From: Planctomycetaceae bacterium
GTDB taxonomy: Bacteria; Planctomycetota; Phycisphaerae; UBA1845; UTPLA1
Assembly: GCA_006969385.1 (NCBI GenBank)
Contig: CP030884.1
Coordinates: 558,001 to 622,000 of the forward strand
DNA: 64,000 bases
Direction of reading: 5' to 3'
The position numbers and the translations under genes are program-made. Shown here in pieces: positions 16,104 through 25,014 of this stretch. The notes under the pieces were generated by a model. It had not been told where the DNA came from, made no database searches, and was given only the letters and a program-made list of their open reading frames with translations. How positions within the stretch are numbered: the stretch's first letter is position 1; the number at the start of each line of letters is the position of its first letter.

Positions 16104-16583
16104 TCACGCCCGCTTGGAAGACACATTATATGCGGTGAGCAGGCTCTTGAAATCTTCGGTGAATACGAAGTTTTCTTCGGGGAAGACCAGCCCGCTCATG
16201 TTGTTATCGATATGGGAGAAAACGATATCGATTTCGGCGATGGCTTCGCCGTCACAGGTGACGCGACCCTCGGTCATGGCGGCCTCGGGCGTGACCTGTT
16301 CGATACTGGCGTCGTACTGCAGTTGATCGCCGGGCCGCACTTCGCGATGGAACACGGCTTTCTTCACCTTGGCGAGAATCACTTTTTCGGCAAAATCCCG
16401 CGCCTCGCCCACCAAGATGCCGGCCGTTTGGGCCATGCCCTCGACGATCAGGCTGGCGGGCATCACCTGCCAGGCGGCGAAGTGATCGTGCAGATGCTCT
16501 TCGGCGAGCGAGACGTTCTTGATTGCCGTCGCCCGCGTGCCGGATTGAAAATCCGTAAATTTGTCGATCCAAATCCAACGCAA
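16104..16583 (-). CDS. FabZ-like hot-dog dehydratase, divergent
   Basis: A 159-residue hot-dog fold protein. The active-site helix HDHFAAWQVMPASLIVEGMAQ retains the His and Glu of FabZ, but the usual HFP..PVMPG is altered to HFAAWQVMPAS. The central strand and loop (FHREVRPGDQLQYDASIEQV) are typical. The stop of the ACP gene lies just 3 bp upstream. Two dehydratase-like genes in one operon suggest different chain lengths or a heterodimer. It may dehydrate 3-hydroxyacyl-ACP on the operon's carrier protein, or be a non-catalytic partner. Confidence 0.85.
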   Translation of the reverse strand: MRWIWIDKFTDFQSGTRATAIKNVSLAEEHLHDHFAAWQVMPASLIVEGMAQTAGILVGEARDFAEKVILAKVKKAVFHREVRPGDQLQYDASIEQVTPEAAMTEGRVTCDGEAIAEIDIVFSHIDNNMSGLVFPEENFVFTEDFKSLLTAYNVSSKRA

Positions 16584-16586
16584 GGT

Positions 16587-16976
16587 TTAAGCCGCCGTCT
16601 TGGATTCAACGTAGTTCACGATCGTCTTGACCGTGAAGAGGTCGGACATCTTGGAAACGTCGGGGTCTTTTTCAAAGTCGCTAAAATCGGCATGCGGCAT
16701 GGCGGCCTTGAGCGTATCCATACCCTTTTGCGTCATGCGACCGTTTTCGACGTATTCCGCGTTATTCATGATATCATCGGGGAAGAGTTCGCCGCGCGGG
16801 ATCTTGATCTCGAACGTCTTCTCGAGCCGAAACACGATATCGAGAAAGTCGATCGATTCGGCCCCCAGATCGCCCGTAAGCGTGGCTTCTTCGCTGACCT
16901 CATCGTCATCGACGCCGAGGGCGTCCACCAGAACGTCTTTGACCTTGGTAAATACTTCGTCACGACTCATCGACAT
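16587..16976 (-). CDS. acyl carrier protein with C-terminal extension
   Basis: About 129 residues from the ATG at 16976, which has GGAGG 10 bases upstream; another ATG lies at 16970. The first ~75 residues are a carrier-protein fold with the phosphopantetheine serine in DLGAESIDFLDIVFRLEKTF. The remaining ~50 residues (MTQKGMDTLKAAMPHADFSD and a helix ending VESKTAA) exceed the ~78 residues of housekeeping AcpP and include a Phe/Asp-rich segment. It sits between the two dehydratase genes, so it is the likely dedicated carrier for this operon. Expected to be cytoplasmic and modified by a phosphopantetheinyl transferase, which is not in the window. Confidence 0.92.
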   Translation of the reverse strand: MSMSRDEVFTKVKDVLVDALGVDDDEVSEEATLTGDLGAESIDFLDIVFRLEKTFEIKIPRGELFPDDIMNNAEYVENGRMTQKGMDTLKAAMPHADFSDFEKDPDVSKMSDLFTVKTIVNYVESKTAA

Positions 16977-17012
16977 ACCTTTTCGTCCTCCATGCGGACT
17001 TCGCACATCTTA

Positions 17013-17525
17013 CTAGCGACGGTCGCCGGCGACCGTCGCCAATTCCAATGCCTTGGGACCGCACAGCAATTCAAAACGCCGCTTCAGATCGGCAATCAGT
17101 TTTTCATCGGTCGCGGCGAGTTCGCCGTCTCGATCCGCCAAATTGTAATGTCGCAGCTTCAAACGCGCTTTCACGATCTCGGTACCATCCGCACCGCGAC
17201 CCACCGCTTTGAAGTCGCTCATCTCGTCGTCAATCTTGACCGGCTCAGCCGTGACCTCTAGCGATCCGCCCGGAGCCACGAAACTCTTATACGTTACATT
17301 GCGGGCCTCCGCCAGCACCACCATGCTGCGGGCGAAGTCCTGCTGTACGCGCACCAACCAAGCCGATGTCTGCACCAAGGCTTCCAACATTAGGACACCG
17401 GGCATGACGGGAAAGGTTGGAAAATGATCGGCGAGATATTCTTCCGCCAGCGACAGCGACTTGGACGCGACGATGCGCCGCTCCGGCTCAATCGTCTTGA
17501 TGCGGTCAATAAGGATGAACTTCAT
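17013..17525 (-). CDS. FabZ/FabA-like 3-hydroxyacyl-ACP dehydratase
   Basis: About 170 residues from the ATG at 17525 (MKFILIDRIKTIEPERRIVA); the frame continues to 17582 without similarity. The catalytic helix ADHFPTFPVMPGVLMLEALV is a textbook FabZ active site with His and Glu, so this copy looks fully active, unlike the divergent copy downstream. The strand YKSFVAPGGSLEVTAEPV follows as expected. It is the first gene of the five-gene operon, so the promoter probably lies in 17526-17766. No ketoreductase, enoyl reductase or malonyltransferase gene accompanies the operon; these would have to come from housekeeping fatty-acid synthesis. Confidence 0.9.
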   Translation of the reverse strand: MKFILIDRIKTIEPERRIVASKSLSLAEEYLADHFPTFPVMPGVLMLEALVQTSAWLVRVQQDFARSMVVLAEARNVTYKSFVAPGGSLEVTAEPVKIDDEMSDFKAVGRGADGTEIVKARLKLRHYNLADRDGELAATDEKLIADLKRRFELLCGPKALELATVAGDRR

Positions 17526-17766
17526 GACCGTACAAAGTCCTCTTGCCTCACGGGATGTGTGAGGCGCAACCATCACTGCCATTCGCGACCGCGCCAGTGC
17601 GATTCCGCGAAATCAAACCATGGGTTGTATCGCAATTTTATATTGATGGCAAGGCAATACGAGCTTGTCAGGCGGCCTGCAAGCAACCCGGCAAAATCTC
17701 ACAAGGCTTGATTTCACAACCTCTTAAGGTCAGTCACCGTTAAGACATTCGTGCCGCACCGCGACC

Positions 17767-18651
17767 TTAATCGCCGTTTCCACTTATGGCCGCCACCACG
17801 TCGGCCACCTGCCGCATGGCTTGCACATCATGGACGCGCACTAAGTGTACGCCGGTAAGGGCCGCCTGTGCGACCGTCGCCGCCGTGCCAAAAACCCGAC
17901 GGGTGGGGTCCGGCTCGTTCAGAATCTCACCCAAAAAGCGTTTTCGCGACGCCCCTACCAACACCGGAAAGCGTCCCGACAGCCGGGTTGCCGAACGCAG
18001 TAACGCCAGATTGTGCTCCAGCGTTTTCCCAAAGCCGACGCCGGGATCGACGATCATGCGGCCCTCGACCGTCACGCCCGCCGTCGCTAGTTCGCGTGCC
18101 CGGCTTTCAAAGAATTCCGACACCTCCGCAACCACGTCGCGATAATCAGGTGCCTGCTGCATCGTCGCGGGGGTGCCCTGCATGTGCATCACGACAAACG
18201 GCACGCCCGTGCGGGCCAGCAGCGCCGGCAGCGCGGGGTCATCGCGCATGCCCGACACGTCATTGACGATATCCGCCCCCGCTTCCAGCGCGGCGGCAGC
18301 GACCTCTGCACTGCGCGTGTCGACCGAAATGGGGACATCCTGTCGCGTTTGGCGAATCGCCGCGATCACCGGCGCGACCCGCTCGATCTGCTCGGCGACG
18401 CTCACCGGCTCCGCGCCTGGTCGCGTGGATTCTCCGCCGATATCCAGCACGTCGGCACCGTCGTCGATCAGTTGTAACGCGTGATTGGCGGCGGCATGCG
18501 TCGAATCGAACTGCCCGCCGTCGCTGAAGCTGTCCGGCGTGACGTTGACGATACCCATTATCAGACAGCGCCGCCCCATCACCAGATCGCCGTGGCCGGT
18601 AGAATAGTGATACAACGTTGCCGGTGACTTGCCTGTGCGATCGTCCATCAT
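17767..18651 (-). CDS. folP: dihydropteroate synthase
   Basis: A 294-residue TIM-barrel enzyme that joins p-aminobenzoate to hydroxymethyl-dihydropterin pyrophosphate in folate synthesis. Both family signatures are complete: GIVNVTPDSFSDGG (33-46) for pyrophosphate binding and VLDIGGESTRPGA (68-80). Later motifs are ISVDTRSAEVAAAAL, INDVSGMRDD-type spacing, IVDPGVGFGKTLEHN and VLVGASRKRFLG, which contains the KR pair that contacts substrate. The first ~24 residues precede the barrel and might be extra; a start at the Met before GRRCLIMGIVNV is possible. It is divergent from the TPR/membrane gene with an 87-bp gap. Confidence 0.96.
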   Translation of the reverse strand: MMDDRTGKSPATLYHYSTGHGDLVMGRRCLIMGIVNVTPDSFSDGGQFDSTHAAANHALQLIDDGADVLDIGGESTRPGAEPVSVAEQIERVAPVIAAIRQTRQDVPISVDTRSAEVAAAALEAGADIVNDVSGMRDDPALPALLARTGVPFVVMHMQGTPATMQQAPDYRDVVAEVSEFFESRARELATAGVTVEGRMIVDPGVGFGKTLEHNLALLRSATRLSGRFPVLVGASRKRFLGEILNEPDPTRRVFGTAATVAQAALTGVHLVRVHDVQAMRQVADVVAAISGNGD

Positions 18652-18738
18652 CGTCGCTATCGTAAGTCGAGCCTCCAGATTTGCATCCGCCTTGAGCGGG
18701 TTGCCGTTTCAACAAGCTGCCAATTTTATTGACCGCCT

Positions 18739-21297
18739 ATGAGCTACGCATCGAATCTCATTCCTGACGAACCGACCGGCTGGCAACGCTGGACACCGAT
18801 GACGCTGGTATTGCTACTGCCTGCGGCGGCGGCAGTCGCATGCGCCTGGCCGACGCTCGATGCCGGATTCCAGATGGGCGACGACCAGCGATTCGTAACG
18901 GAGAACGTGCTGGTGCAATACCCGTCGTGGGACCACGCGGGCGAAATCGTAACAACCCCGCACGGCGACCTCTACCAACCCATTCCGTTGCTGAGCTTCC
19001 AAGCCACCAACGCGTTTGCCAGCCCTGCGACGGGTGCCGCACCGTCTGCGTTTGCACATCATCTGGTGAATCTGATTCTGCACGCGATCAACGCGGCGCT
19101 GGCGGCGCTGGTCGCGATGCGTTTGAGCCGTCGAGCGTTCGTCGGTGTGCTCGTCGGCATCATGTTCGCGACGCATCCGCTGGCGCTGGAGACCGTCGCA
19201 TGGGTGAGCGGTCGCATGATGCTGTTGACGACGGCGTTTTCGTTGGGATTGTTGGTCCTGGCGACGCAGCGTCACGACCAGCCGGGTATTGGCTGGCGCG
19301 CCGGCGCGATGATGGTTTGGCTGTTGGCCTGCGCTTCAAAAGTGATACCCACGGTGCCGTTGGTTGCCGCATTGTTTGAGCGCGCCGCGCAGACCCACCC
19401 GCGTCGGCGCAACTGGGGGCTTTACGGGTTGCTATTTGCGATCGGTATCGCCGCGACAGTGTTAATGGCGCGGTTGACGAGCGCCGCCGCGTTTTCATTT
19501 AACGAGGATAAATCCGTCGGGCAACTCGCGGGCACGATGCTGTTGGCGTTTGGGCGTTACGTTGAGAATTACGTTTGGCCCCTCAACCTGTCGCCTTGGA
19601 CGCCGCCGCTGGATGCGATCGATTGGATGGCACCGCGAATGTTCTTGACTGCCGTGGGATTGGTCGCGCTGCTCGTATTGGCGTGGAGCCTGCGTCGGCG
19701 GCTGCCGGTTGCGACGGCGGGGTTGTGGATGTTCGTGCTTGTGCTTGCCCCCTTTCTTGCGGCAGGTCTGACGCGACGGTTGTTCGTCGCGGATCGCTAT
19801 ATGTATCTGCCGATGCTGGGGCTGCATCTTTTTGTAGTCGTCATCCTTGGCAAACTCGTGACGCAGGTAACGGGCCGCGATGCCGTAACGACGCGTCGCG
19901 TGTTGACGGCGCTGCCGATTCTGCTGTTGTGTGGGTTTTGGTTGAAGACGGCGTATGCACTGGCCCCCACGTGGCAATCGCCGGTACATTTCGCCCGTCG
20001 CATTGTGGAAACGCATCCGAATTCCGTAATGGCCGTCAACGAGCTTGCCCGGGCCTATCTGCACGAACAGCGACCGCAGGATGCGTTGACCGTGATCGAA
20101 AATGCGCGGAGACGCTGGCCCGACGAACCGCGCTTGGCCGCACAAGCAGGTCGCGCGCATGCCTTGGTTGGGCAACTTATCGAAGCCAAAACAGAACTTG
20201 CCAACGCCGTTACATCTATGCCACAGCAAGCCGCCGTGCGCTACGAGTATGCCCTCGTGCTCGACCGCCTCGGCGACGCAGCGGGGGCAATCGATGAGCT
20301 GCAAACGATTCTCGAATCGCACCCCAGCTTCCTGCCCGCCTATCGCGCCCTCGCATTGATTTACAGGGCGCAAGGCAATCGAACCGCCGAAGCAAACATG
20401 CTGCAACAAGCGTTGAAGCAAAATCGGTTTCATCGCGACAATCTGTTCGACTTGGCCACCATCTATCTATCGCAAGGTGATGTATCCGCCGCCGAGCCGT
20501 TGCTGCGTCGAATTTTGAGCCTGCATCCCCATGATGAACCGGCGTTGCTCAATCTCGGGGTCGTGCTATCACGCACCAACCGCGAGGTCGATGCGATTAA
20601 GTGTTACGACCGCATTCTGGCGCGTAGCCCGCATACCGTCTCGGCATTGTTAAATCGGGCGGCGCTGTTGCGACAGATCAATCAGCCTTCGTCAGCGGAA
20701 AGCGACTTGCGCGCGGCGCGACAGATCGAGCCGGCCAACGTCGACGTCTTGCTGGCCCTGCACCAAGTGTTGTTCGACCAGCGCGATTGGCACGCCATGA
20801 TCGAGCTGTGGGAAGCACCGACAACGGGCAAAGTATTACCCGCCGCTTGCATCACCGATTGGATGCGCACGTTGGAGGCCATCGCGCAACAATCGACCCT
20901 CGCAAATCCGGCCTCCACGAACAACGGCATCTGCCAATTGCTGCTGCGAATGCATCTCGCACTCTACCAAAGCGACAGCCCAGCTATTCGCGACTTGGTA
21001 CAAAACTACATCGAGTCATCAAACGCAAACGACATGAATCTGTCGGGGCCGTTGCGAGACATCATTGCACGCTGTCTGAACACCTTGCCGAACGAGATTC
21101 GCAATGGCGTGCCCGGTTTGCTTACGTTGGCTGTGGTGCTCGACGCCAGCGGATCGACCGAACAGGCGCTCGCGCTGCTCGTATCGGTACGAGAGATGCC
21201 GGAGGCTGCCGATTGGCAACCATTGATCCAGCGGCTCGATCGCCACATTCAATCGAGCCTGCCCACCGAGCGAACTGGCGTCGCGCCCGACGCGTAG
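18739..21297 (+). CDS. TMTC-like polytopic membrane protein with C-terminal TPR repeats
   Basis: An 852-residue protein. The first ~410 residues contain roughly ten hydrophobic segments, with an N-terminal luminal motif GFQMGDDQRFVTENV (Asp-Asp at 48-49) and YQPIPLLSFQATNAF; this matches the GT-C-type architecture of TMTC-like proteins (D-D then 'N' and 'Y.P'). Residues ~425-720 carry tetratricopeptide repeats such as AVNELARAYLHEQRPQDALT and ALLNLGVVLSRTNREVDAIK, ending in a helical tail. Known relatives transfer sugar from a lipid donor to protein, but bacterial members are mostly untested. It lies at the left end of the polysaccharide locus, just upstream of two sugar-nucleotide enzymes. 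Confidence 0.75.
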   Translation: MSYASNLIPDEPTGWQRWTPMTLVLLLPAAAAVACAWPTLDAGFQMGDDQRFVTENVLVQYPSWDHAGEIVTTPHGDLYQPIPLLSFQATNAFASPATGAAPSAFAHHLVNLILHAINAALAALVAMRLSRRAFVGVLVGIMFATHPLALETVAWVSGRMMLLTTAFSLGLLVLATQRHDQPGIGWRAGAMMVWLLACASKVIPTVPLVAALFERAAQTHPRRRNWGLYGLLFAIGIAATVLMARLTSAAAFSFNEDKSVGQLAGTMLLAFGRYVENYVWPLNLSPWTPPLDAIDWMAPRMFLTAVGLVALLVLAWSLRRRLPVATAGLWMFVLVLAPFLAAGLTRRLFVADRYMYLPMLGLHLFVVVILGKLVTQVTGRDAVTTRRVLTALPILLLCGFWLKTAYALAPTWQSPVHFARRIVETHPNSVMAVNELARAYLHEQRPQDALTVIENARRRWPDEPRLAAQAGRAHALVGQLIEAKTELANAVTSMPQQAAVRYEYALVLDRLGDAAGAIDELQTILESHPSFLPAYRALALIYRAQGNRTAEANMLQQALKQNRFHRDNLFDLATIYLSQGDVSAAEPLLRRILSLHPHDEPALLNLGVVLSRTNREVDAIKCYDRILARSPHTVSALLNRAALLRQINQPSSAESDLRAARQIEPANVDVLLALHQVLFDQRDWHAMIELWEAPTTGKVLPAACITDWMRTLEAIAQQSTLANPASTNNGICQLLLRMHLALYQSDSPAIRDLVQNYIESSNANDMNLSGPLRDIIARCLNTLPNEIRNGVPGLLTLAVVLDASGSTEQALALLVSVREMPEAADWQPLIQRLDRHIQSSLPTERTGVAPDA

Positions 21298-21391
21298 ATA
21301 CCTTTCCTGCCTTTCGATTTTGTGGGCTTCGGTTACGCTTGCCCCAGCAGGAATTTTCAATGAGCAGCAGCCTGTTTGGATGGAGACAGCC

Positions 21392-22330
21392 ATGCCGACA
21401 TCTTTAGTAACCGGTGGCGGCGGATTTATCGGCTCGCATCTGGCGCGATCCTTGCTCGCCCAGGGCCACCGCGTTCGGATTCTCGATAACTTTAGCACGG
21501 GCAAGCCCTCGAACATTGCCGACATTCAGGATCGCATCGAACTGATCGAAGGCAGTATCGCAGATGCAACCATCTGCAAACGCGCTTGCGAGGGTGTCGA
21601 CTTCGTCTTTCATAAAGCTGCGGCACCGTCGGTCCCGAAAAGCGTCGAAGACCCCGAAACGGCCCATCGATCCAACGCCGAAGGCACGTTTAACATGCTC
21701 GTCGCCGCGCGCGATGCCAAGGTGCGCCGCTTTGTGTTTGCCGGTAGCAGCGCCGCCTACGGCGAGTTGCCGGGGCTGCCAAAATCCGAATCGATGGGTA
21801 CCAGCCCGCTAAGCCCTTATGCCGTTCATAAGATCATGGGCGAGCATTACTGCGCCGTGTTCGCGAATTGCTACGGTCTCGAAACGATATCGCTGCGCTA
21901 CTTCAACGTATTCGGCCCCCGACAAGATCCAAAATCTCAATACGCCGCGGCCATTCCGGCGTTTATCACGGCGATCATCAACGACCAAGCGCCAACGATC
22001 TACGGCGACGGCGAGCAAACGCGCGATTTCACCTATATCGAGAACGTGATCGAAGCGAACATGAAGGCCATTGCCGCCCACAAAACGAACGGCGAAATCG
22101 TCAACATCGCCTGCGGTCGCAAGATCTCCGTCAATGAAATCATCGCCGAGATCAACGCGGCGCTCGGCAAGAACGTGGCGTGCAATTACGTCGGCGAACG
22201 CGCCGGCGATATCAAACATTCGTGGGCGGATATCGAGCGCGCCAAGGCCGTTATCGGTTTCGAACCCGTCGTCGATTTGGCCGAAGGGCTGAAACGCACC
22301 ATCGCCTGGTACCAAGAGAATCCGAGTTAA
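21392..22330 (+). CDS. NAD-dependent sugar-nucleotide epimerase/dehydratase (UDP-GlcNAc/Glc 4-epimerase-like)
   Basis: About 312 residues from the ATG at 21392, preceded by GGAG at 7-base spacing; the open frame begins at 21320 but the extra residues are not Rossmann-like. The NAD motif TGGGGFIGSHLARSLL opens the protein, the SDR pair Tyr-x3-Lys is in SPYAVHKIMGEHY, and SLRYFNVFGPRQDP with TIYGDGEQTRDFTYIENV is the nucleotide-sugar region. The pattern is closest to extended SDRs such as WbpP/GalE. It would interconvert UDP-hexoses or N-acetylhexosamines for the polysaccharide. A second SDR follows after 5 bp, so they are co-transcribed. Confidence 0.88.
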   Translation: MPTSLVTGGGGFIGSHLARSLLAQGHRVRILDNFSTGKPSNIADIQDRIELIEGSIADATICKRACEGVDFVFHKAAAPSVPKSVEDPETAHRSNAEGTFNMLVAARDAKVRRFVFAGSSAAYGELPGLPKSESMGTSPLSPYAVHKIMGEHYCAVFANCYGLETISLRYFNVFGPRQDPKSQYAAAIPAFITAIINDQAPTIYGDGEQTRDFTYIENVIEANMKAIAAHKTNGEIVNIACGRKISVNEIIAEINAALGKNVACNYVGERAGDIKHSWADIERAKAVIGFEPVVDLAEGLKRTIAWYQENPS

Positions 22331-22335
22331 GACCT

Positions 22336-23301
22336 ATGCGCGTACTTATCACCGGCGGTGCCGGATTCATCGGTTCGCATTTGGCCGAGCGCTTACTCGA
22401 ACGCGGCGACGAAGTCATCGCACTCGACGATCTCAGCACCGGCTCGCTGCAAAATCTCGCCAACGTGCGCGAGCATCCGAAGTTTCGCTTCGTGCAAGAC
22501 GACGTGCGCAACCAAGATACGGTTCATCTGCTCGTCGAACGCAGCGATGCGATTTTTCATCTGGCGGCGGCCGTCGGCGTTCAGTTGATCGTCGATCAAC
22601 CCGTCCACACGATCGAAACCAATATCCACGGCACCGAAGTTGTGTTAAACGTCGCCAACAAATTTCGCACGCCGGTACTAATCGCCTCGACCAGCGAGGT
22701 GTACGGCAAGAGCGAACGCGTGCCCTTCAAAGAAGACGACGACACGGTTCTTGGCGCAACGCGCTTTAGCCGTTGGTCGTACGCATGTTCGAAGGCTATC
22801 GATGAGTTTTTGGGGCTGGCTTACTTCCAACAGTTCGATTTGCCCGTCGTCGTGGCTCGCTTTTTCAATACCGTCGGCCCACGCCAGACCGGTCGCTACG
22901 GCATGGTGATTCCGCGCTTCGTCGAAGCGGCGCTCGCAAATCAGCCCCTCACAATTTACGGCAGCGGCACGCAGTCGCGCTGTTTCGGTTACGTCGGCGA
23001 TGTCGTCGGCGCGATTATCAATTTGCTCACCACGCAAGGCGCTTACGGGCAGGTGTATAACATCGGTTCGCAGGAAGAAATCAGCATCGAATCCTTGGCC
23101 GACAAAATCATCGAGATGACGGGCAGCCGCAGCGAGAAGAAGTTCCTTACCTACGAAGAAGCTTACGGTCGCCCTTTCGATGACATGATGCGACGTATCC
23201 CGTGTCTGGAGCGCGTACAAGCGGCGGTCGGGTTTAAACCGAGTACGCCGTTGGATGAGATTCTACGATTGGTGATTGAAGAGAAACGCGCGAGCGCTTA
23301 A
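22336..23301 (+). CDS. NAD-dependent epimerase/dehydratase (UDP-glucuronate decarboxylase-like SDR)
   Basis: About 321 residues from the ATG at 22336; the longer open frame from 22180 overlaps the previous gene and is rejected. The NAD motif TGGAGFIGSHLAERLL, catalytic SYACSKAIDEF (Tyr-x3-Lys), ARFFNTVGPRQTGRYGMVIP and TIYGSGTQSRCFGYVGDVV place it in the extended SDR group with UDP-xylose synthase-like and related enzymes. TSEVYGKSERVPFKEDDD is typical of that branch. The stop is immediately followed, with no spacer, by the stop of the formyltransferase gene on the other strand (23301/23302), so the two transcripts are tail to tail. Confidence 0.87.
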   Translation: MRVLITGGAGFIGSHLAERLLERGDEVIALDDLSTGSLQNLANVREHPKFRFVQDDVRNQDTVHLLVERSDAIFHLAAAVGVQLIVDQPVHTIETNIHGTEVVLNVANKFRTPVLIASTSEVYGKSERVPFKEDDDTVLGATRFSRWSYACSKAIDEFLGLAYFQQFDLPVVVARFFNTVGPRQTGRYGMVIPRFVEAALANQPLTIYGSGTQSRCFGYVGDVVGAIINLLTTQGAYGQVYNIGSQEEISIESLADKIIEMTGSRSEKKFLTYEEAYGRPFDDMMRRIPCLERVQAAVGFKPSTPLDEILRLVIEEKRASA

Positions 23302-24081
23302 TCACCACAGCCGCCGGCCCTGGCTCTTAAACTGTCGATACGCGTCGCGCGTTGGAAAGCTAAAGTAACTCCCCCCCTCAGTTTCGAGTGCATATGTTTC
23401 CGGCTCGCCTGCTTCGACGCGTTCGATCGCTTTCAACAGCGCATCGCAGTGCAACTGCTTGCTGCGAATGATGAACTCGTGCAGCGATTCGTCGGGCAAA
23501 ATATCGAAGTGATCCATCACCACCACGTCGCCCGCGTCGATATCCTCGTTGACCAGAAACACCGTCACTGCGGCCTTCGTTTCGCCGTTGGCCATCATCC
23601 AAAAGCTGGGTAGAAGCCCGCGATAGTTCGGTAACGGCGCGCCGTGGATATTCAGGCAGCCGCGCGGGGCCAGATCGATCAACGGTCGTTTAAAAATCTG
23701 TGGACAACTGACGGAGATGATCAAATCCGTGTTTAACGCTCGCAGCCGATCCAAGAATTCGGAGTCGTTTACTTTCTCGACGAAATCGCACTCGACGTTA
23801 AACGCTTTGGCCACCGACGGCACCGAGTAGCCACGCTGCTGATTGCTCATTCCCAGCTTGTCATACAGCTTCGCCTGCACCATACGCAACGCCAGCTTGA
23901 AGAGGTTCACCGTGCCGAACGCGCGACGATACTTCTTTGCCATGTTCCAGCGGGAGTTCTTTTTTCCGTGCCCCGGCGGCGTACAGAATACGGCGCGAAT
24001 GTCGTCGCGCTCTTTAAACAAACGCGTGAAAAACGCCGGCAGATACAGGGTTTCGTTGGCAGTGAGGATGACGATGTTCAT
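23302..24081 (-). CDS. formyltransferase-fold protein (sugar N-formyltransferase-like)
   Basis: A 259-residue protein with the methionyl-tRNA/GAR formyltransferase fold. The catalytic Asn-His-Asp set is present: LNIHGAPLPNYRGLLP carries Asn and His plus the LP.YRG signature, and NEDIDAGDVVV carries the Asp. It lacks the C-terminal tRNA-binding domain of Fmt. In a polysaccharide locus this fold usually formylates an amino sugar from 10-formyl-tetrahydrofolate. No sugar aminotransferase gene was seen nearby, so the amino substrate must be made elsewhere. It is the last gene of the minus-strand arm, 36 bp after the deacetylase gene. Confidence 0.85.
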   Translation of the reverse strand: MNIVILTANETLYLPAFFTRLFKERDDIRAVFCTPPGHGKKNSRWNMAKKYRRAFGTVNLFKLALRMVQAKLYDKLGMSNQQRGYSVPSVAKAFNVECDFVEKVNDSEFLDRLRALNTDLIISVSCPQIFKRPLIDLAPRGCLNIHGAPLPNYRGLLPSFWMMANGETKAAVTVFLVNEDIDAGDVVVMDHFDILPDESLHEFIIRSKQLHCDALLKAIERVEAGEPETYALETEGGSYFSFPTRDAYRQFKSQGRRLW

Positions 24082-24117
24082 TAGGTTATCGATAGAGCAT
24101 GCGCCACTGCGAGTTGA

Positions 24118-25014
24118 CTAGATCAGTTGCAAATCGCGCAGGTATGACTCGACGGTGACGAACTGCTTCGCTTTGAGAATGGCCTCCAGTTTGCGGCCGG
24201 TGGTTTGTTGTCCGAGGTTTTGCGAAAACGAAAGCGACAGCGCCTTGGCCGTCGGCTTAACGACCGATCGAATGCGGAGCGGCTCGCTGTCGAATTCGTA
24301 CGGATGAAAGTAGGTCATAAACGGATCGTCGCGATTTTCGACGGCATCGAAAGCCCGCCGAATCACCGCCGTCGGCAACACGCGCCACCAACCACCCCCG
24401 CCGACCGGCCAGTCTTTACCGAGCCACTTGACGGTCGCAATCGGAATTTCGACGAGCTTGCGCTCATCGCGTTCGCGCACGATGCAAGGCTGCAATAAGC
24501 CGCCGGGAATGCCGTAGCGCCAACCGCTGATCGGGTAGATGCTCGAATCGTAGGCGAGGCCGCAATCGATGCAGATATCGAGAAAGCCTTCGAGTTGTTC
24601 GGGGGCGACGCTAAACATCGGCGCCCGGTAGCCGAGCACTTTCTTACCGGTCAGGTCTTCCAGCCAATCGAGCGAGCGTTTCAGGTCGTCGCGGAACGCA
24701 TCCAAGCCGATCTCGCGAATTTTTTCGTGCCCCCAACCGTGGGAAGCGATCTCGTGGCCTGCCTGCGCGATTTTTTCCACCACATGCGGCCGATCGTGCA
24801 TCGATCCGCCCAAGCAGAAGAACGTGCCGACGCAGTCGTACTTCGCCATCAGCGCCAGAACGATATCGACTTGCCGTTCGAATGCGATCGGATCGGGCTT
24901 GCGTATGGCACCAAAATACTGACCGACGAGGCGATACCAATCTTCGACGTCGATCGTCAGAAAGTTCGCCGGTGGAAACGTCATCGTCGCATTGGCGGGA
25001 GCGAACGCCGTCAT
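24118..25014 (-). CDS. polysaccharide deacetylase (NodB fold, XrtA/PEP-CTERM-associated type)
   Basis: About 298 residues from the ATG at 25014, which overlaps the upstream stop as ATGA; the frame continues to 25059 but the extra residues lie within the upstream gene. The NodB metal site is seen as LTIDVEDWYRLV (Asp pair) and GHEIASHGWGHE (His-x3-His type), followed by GYRAPMFS and the C-terminal YFHPYEFD. The length and the WPVGGGGWWRVLP segment match the DUF3473-containing deacetylases found in exopolysaccharide loci with exosortase. It would remove N-acetyl groups from the polymer. No signal peptide is visible, so it may act in the cytoplasm. Confidence 0.9.
   Translation of the reverse strand: MTAFAPANATMTFPPANFLTIDVEDWYRLVGQYFGAIRKPDPIAFERQVDIVLALMAKYDCVGTFFCLGGSMHDRPHVVEKIAQAGHEIASHGWGHEKIREIGLDAFRDDLKRSLDWLEDLTGKKVLGYRAPMFSVAPEQLEGFLDICIDCGLAYDSSIYPISGWRYGIPGGLLQPCIVRERDERKLVEIPIATVKWLGKDWPVGGGGWWRVLPTAVIRRAFDAVENRDDPFMTYFHPYEFDSEPLRIRSVVKPTAKALSLSFSQNLGQQTTGRKLEAILKAKQFVTVESYLRDLQLI

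Noticed and set aside
16212..17261. 349-codon open frame antisense to the dehydratase/ACP genes
   Set aside because: It runs across three well-supported minus-strand genes including an intact carrier-protein Ser motif; no recognisable protein on this strand.
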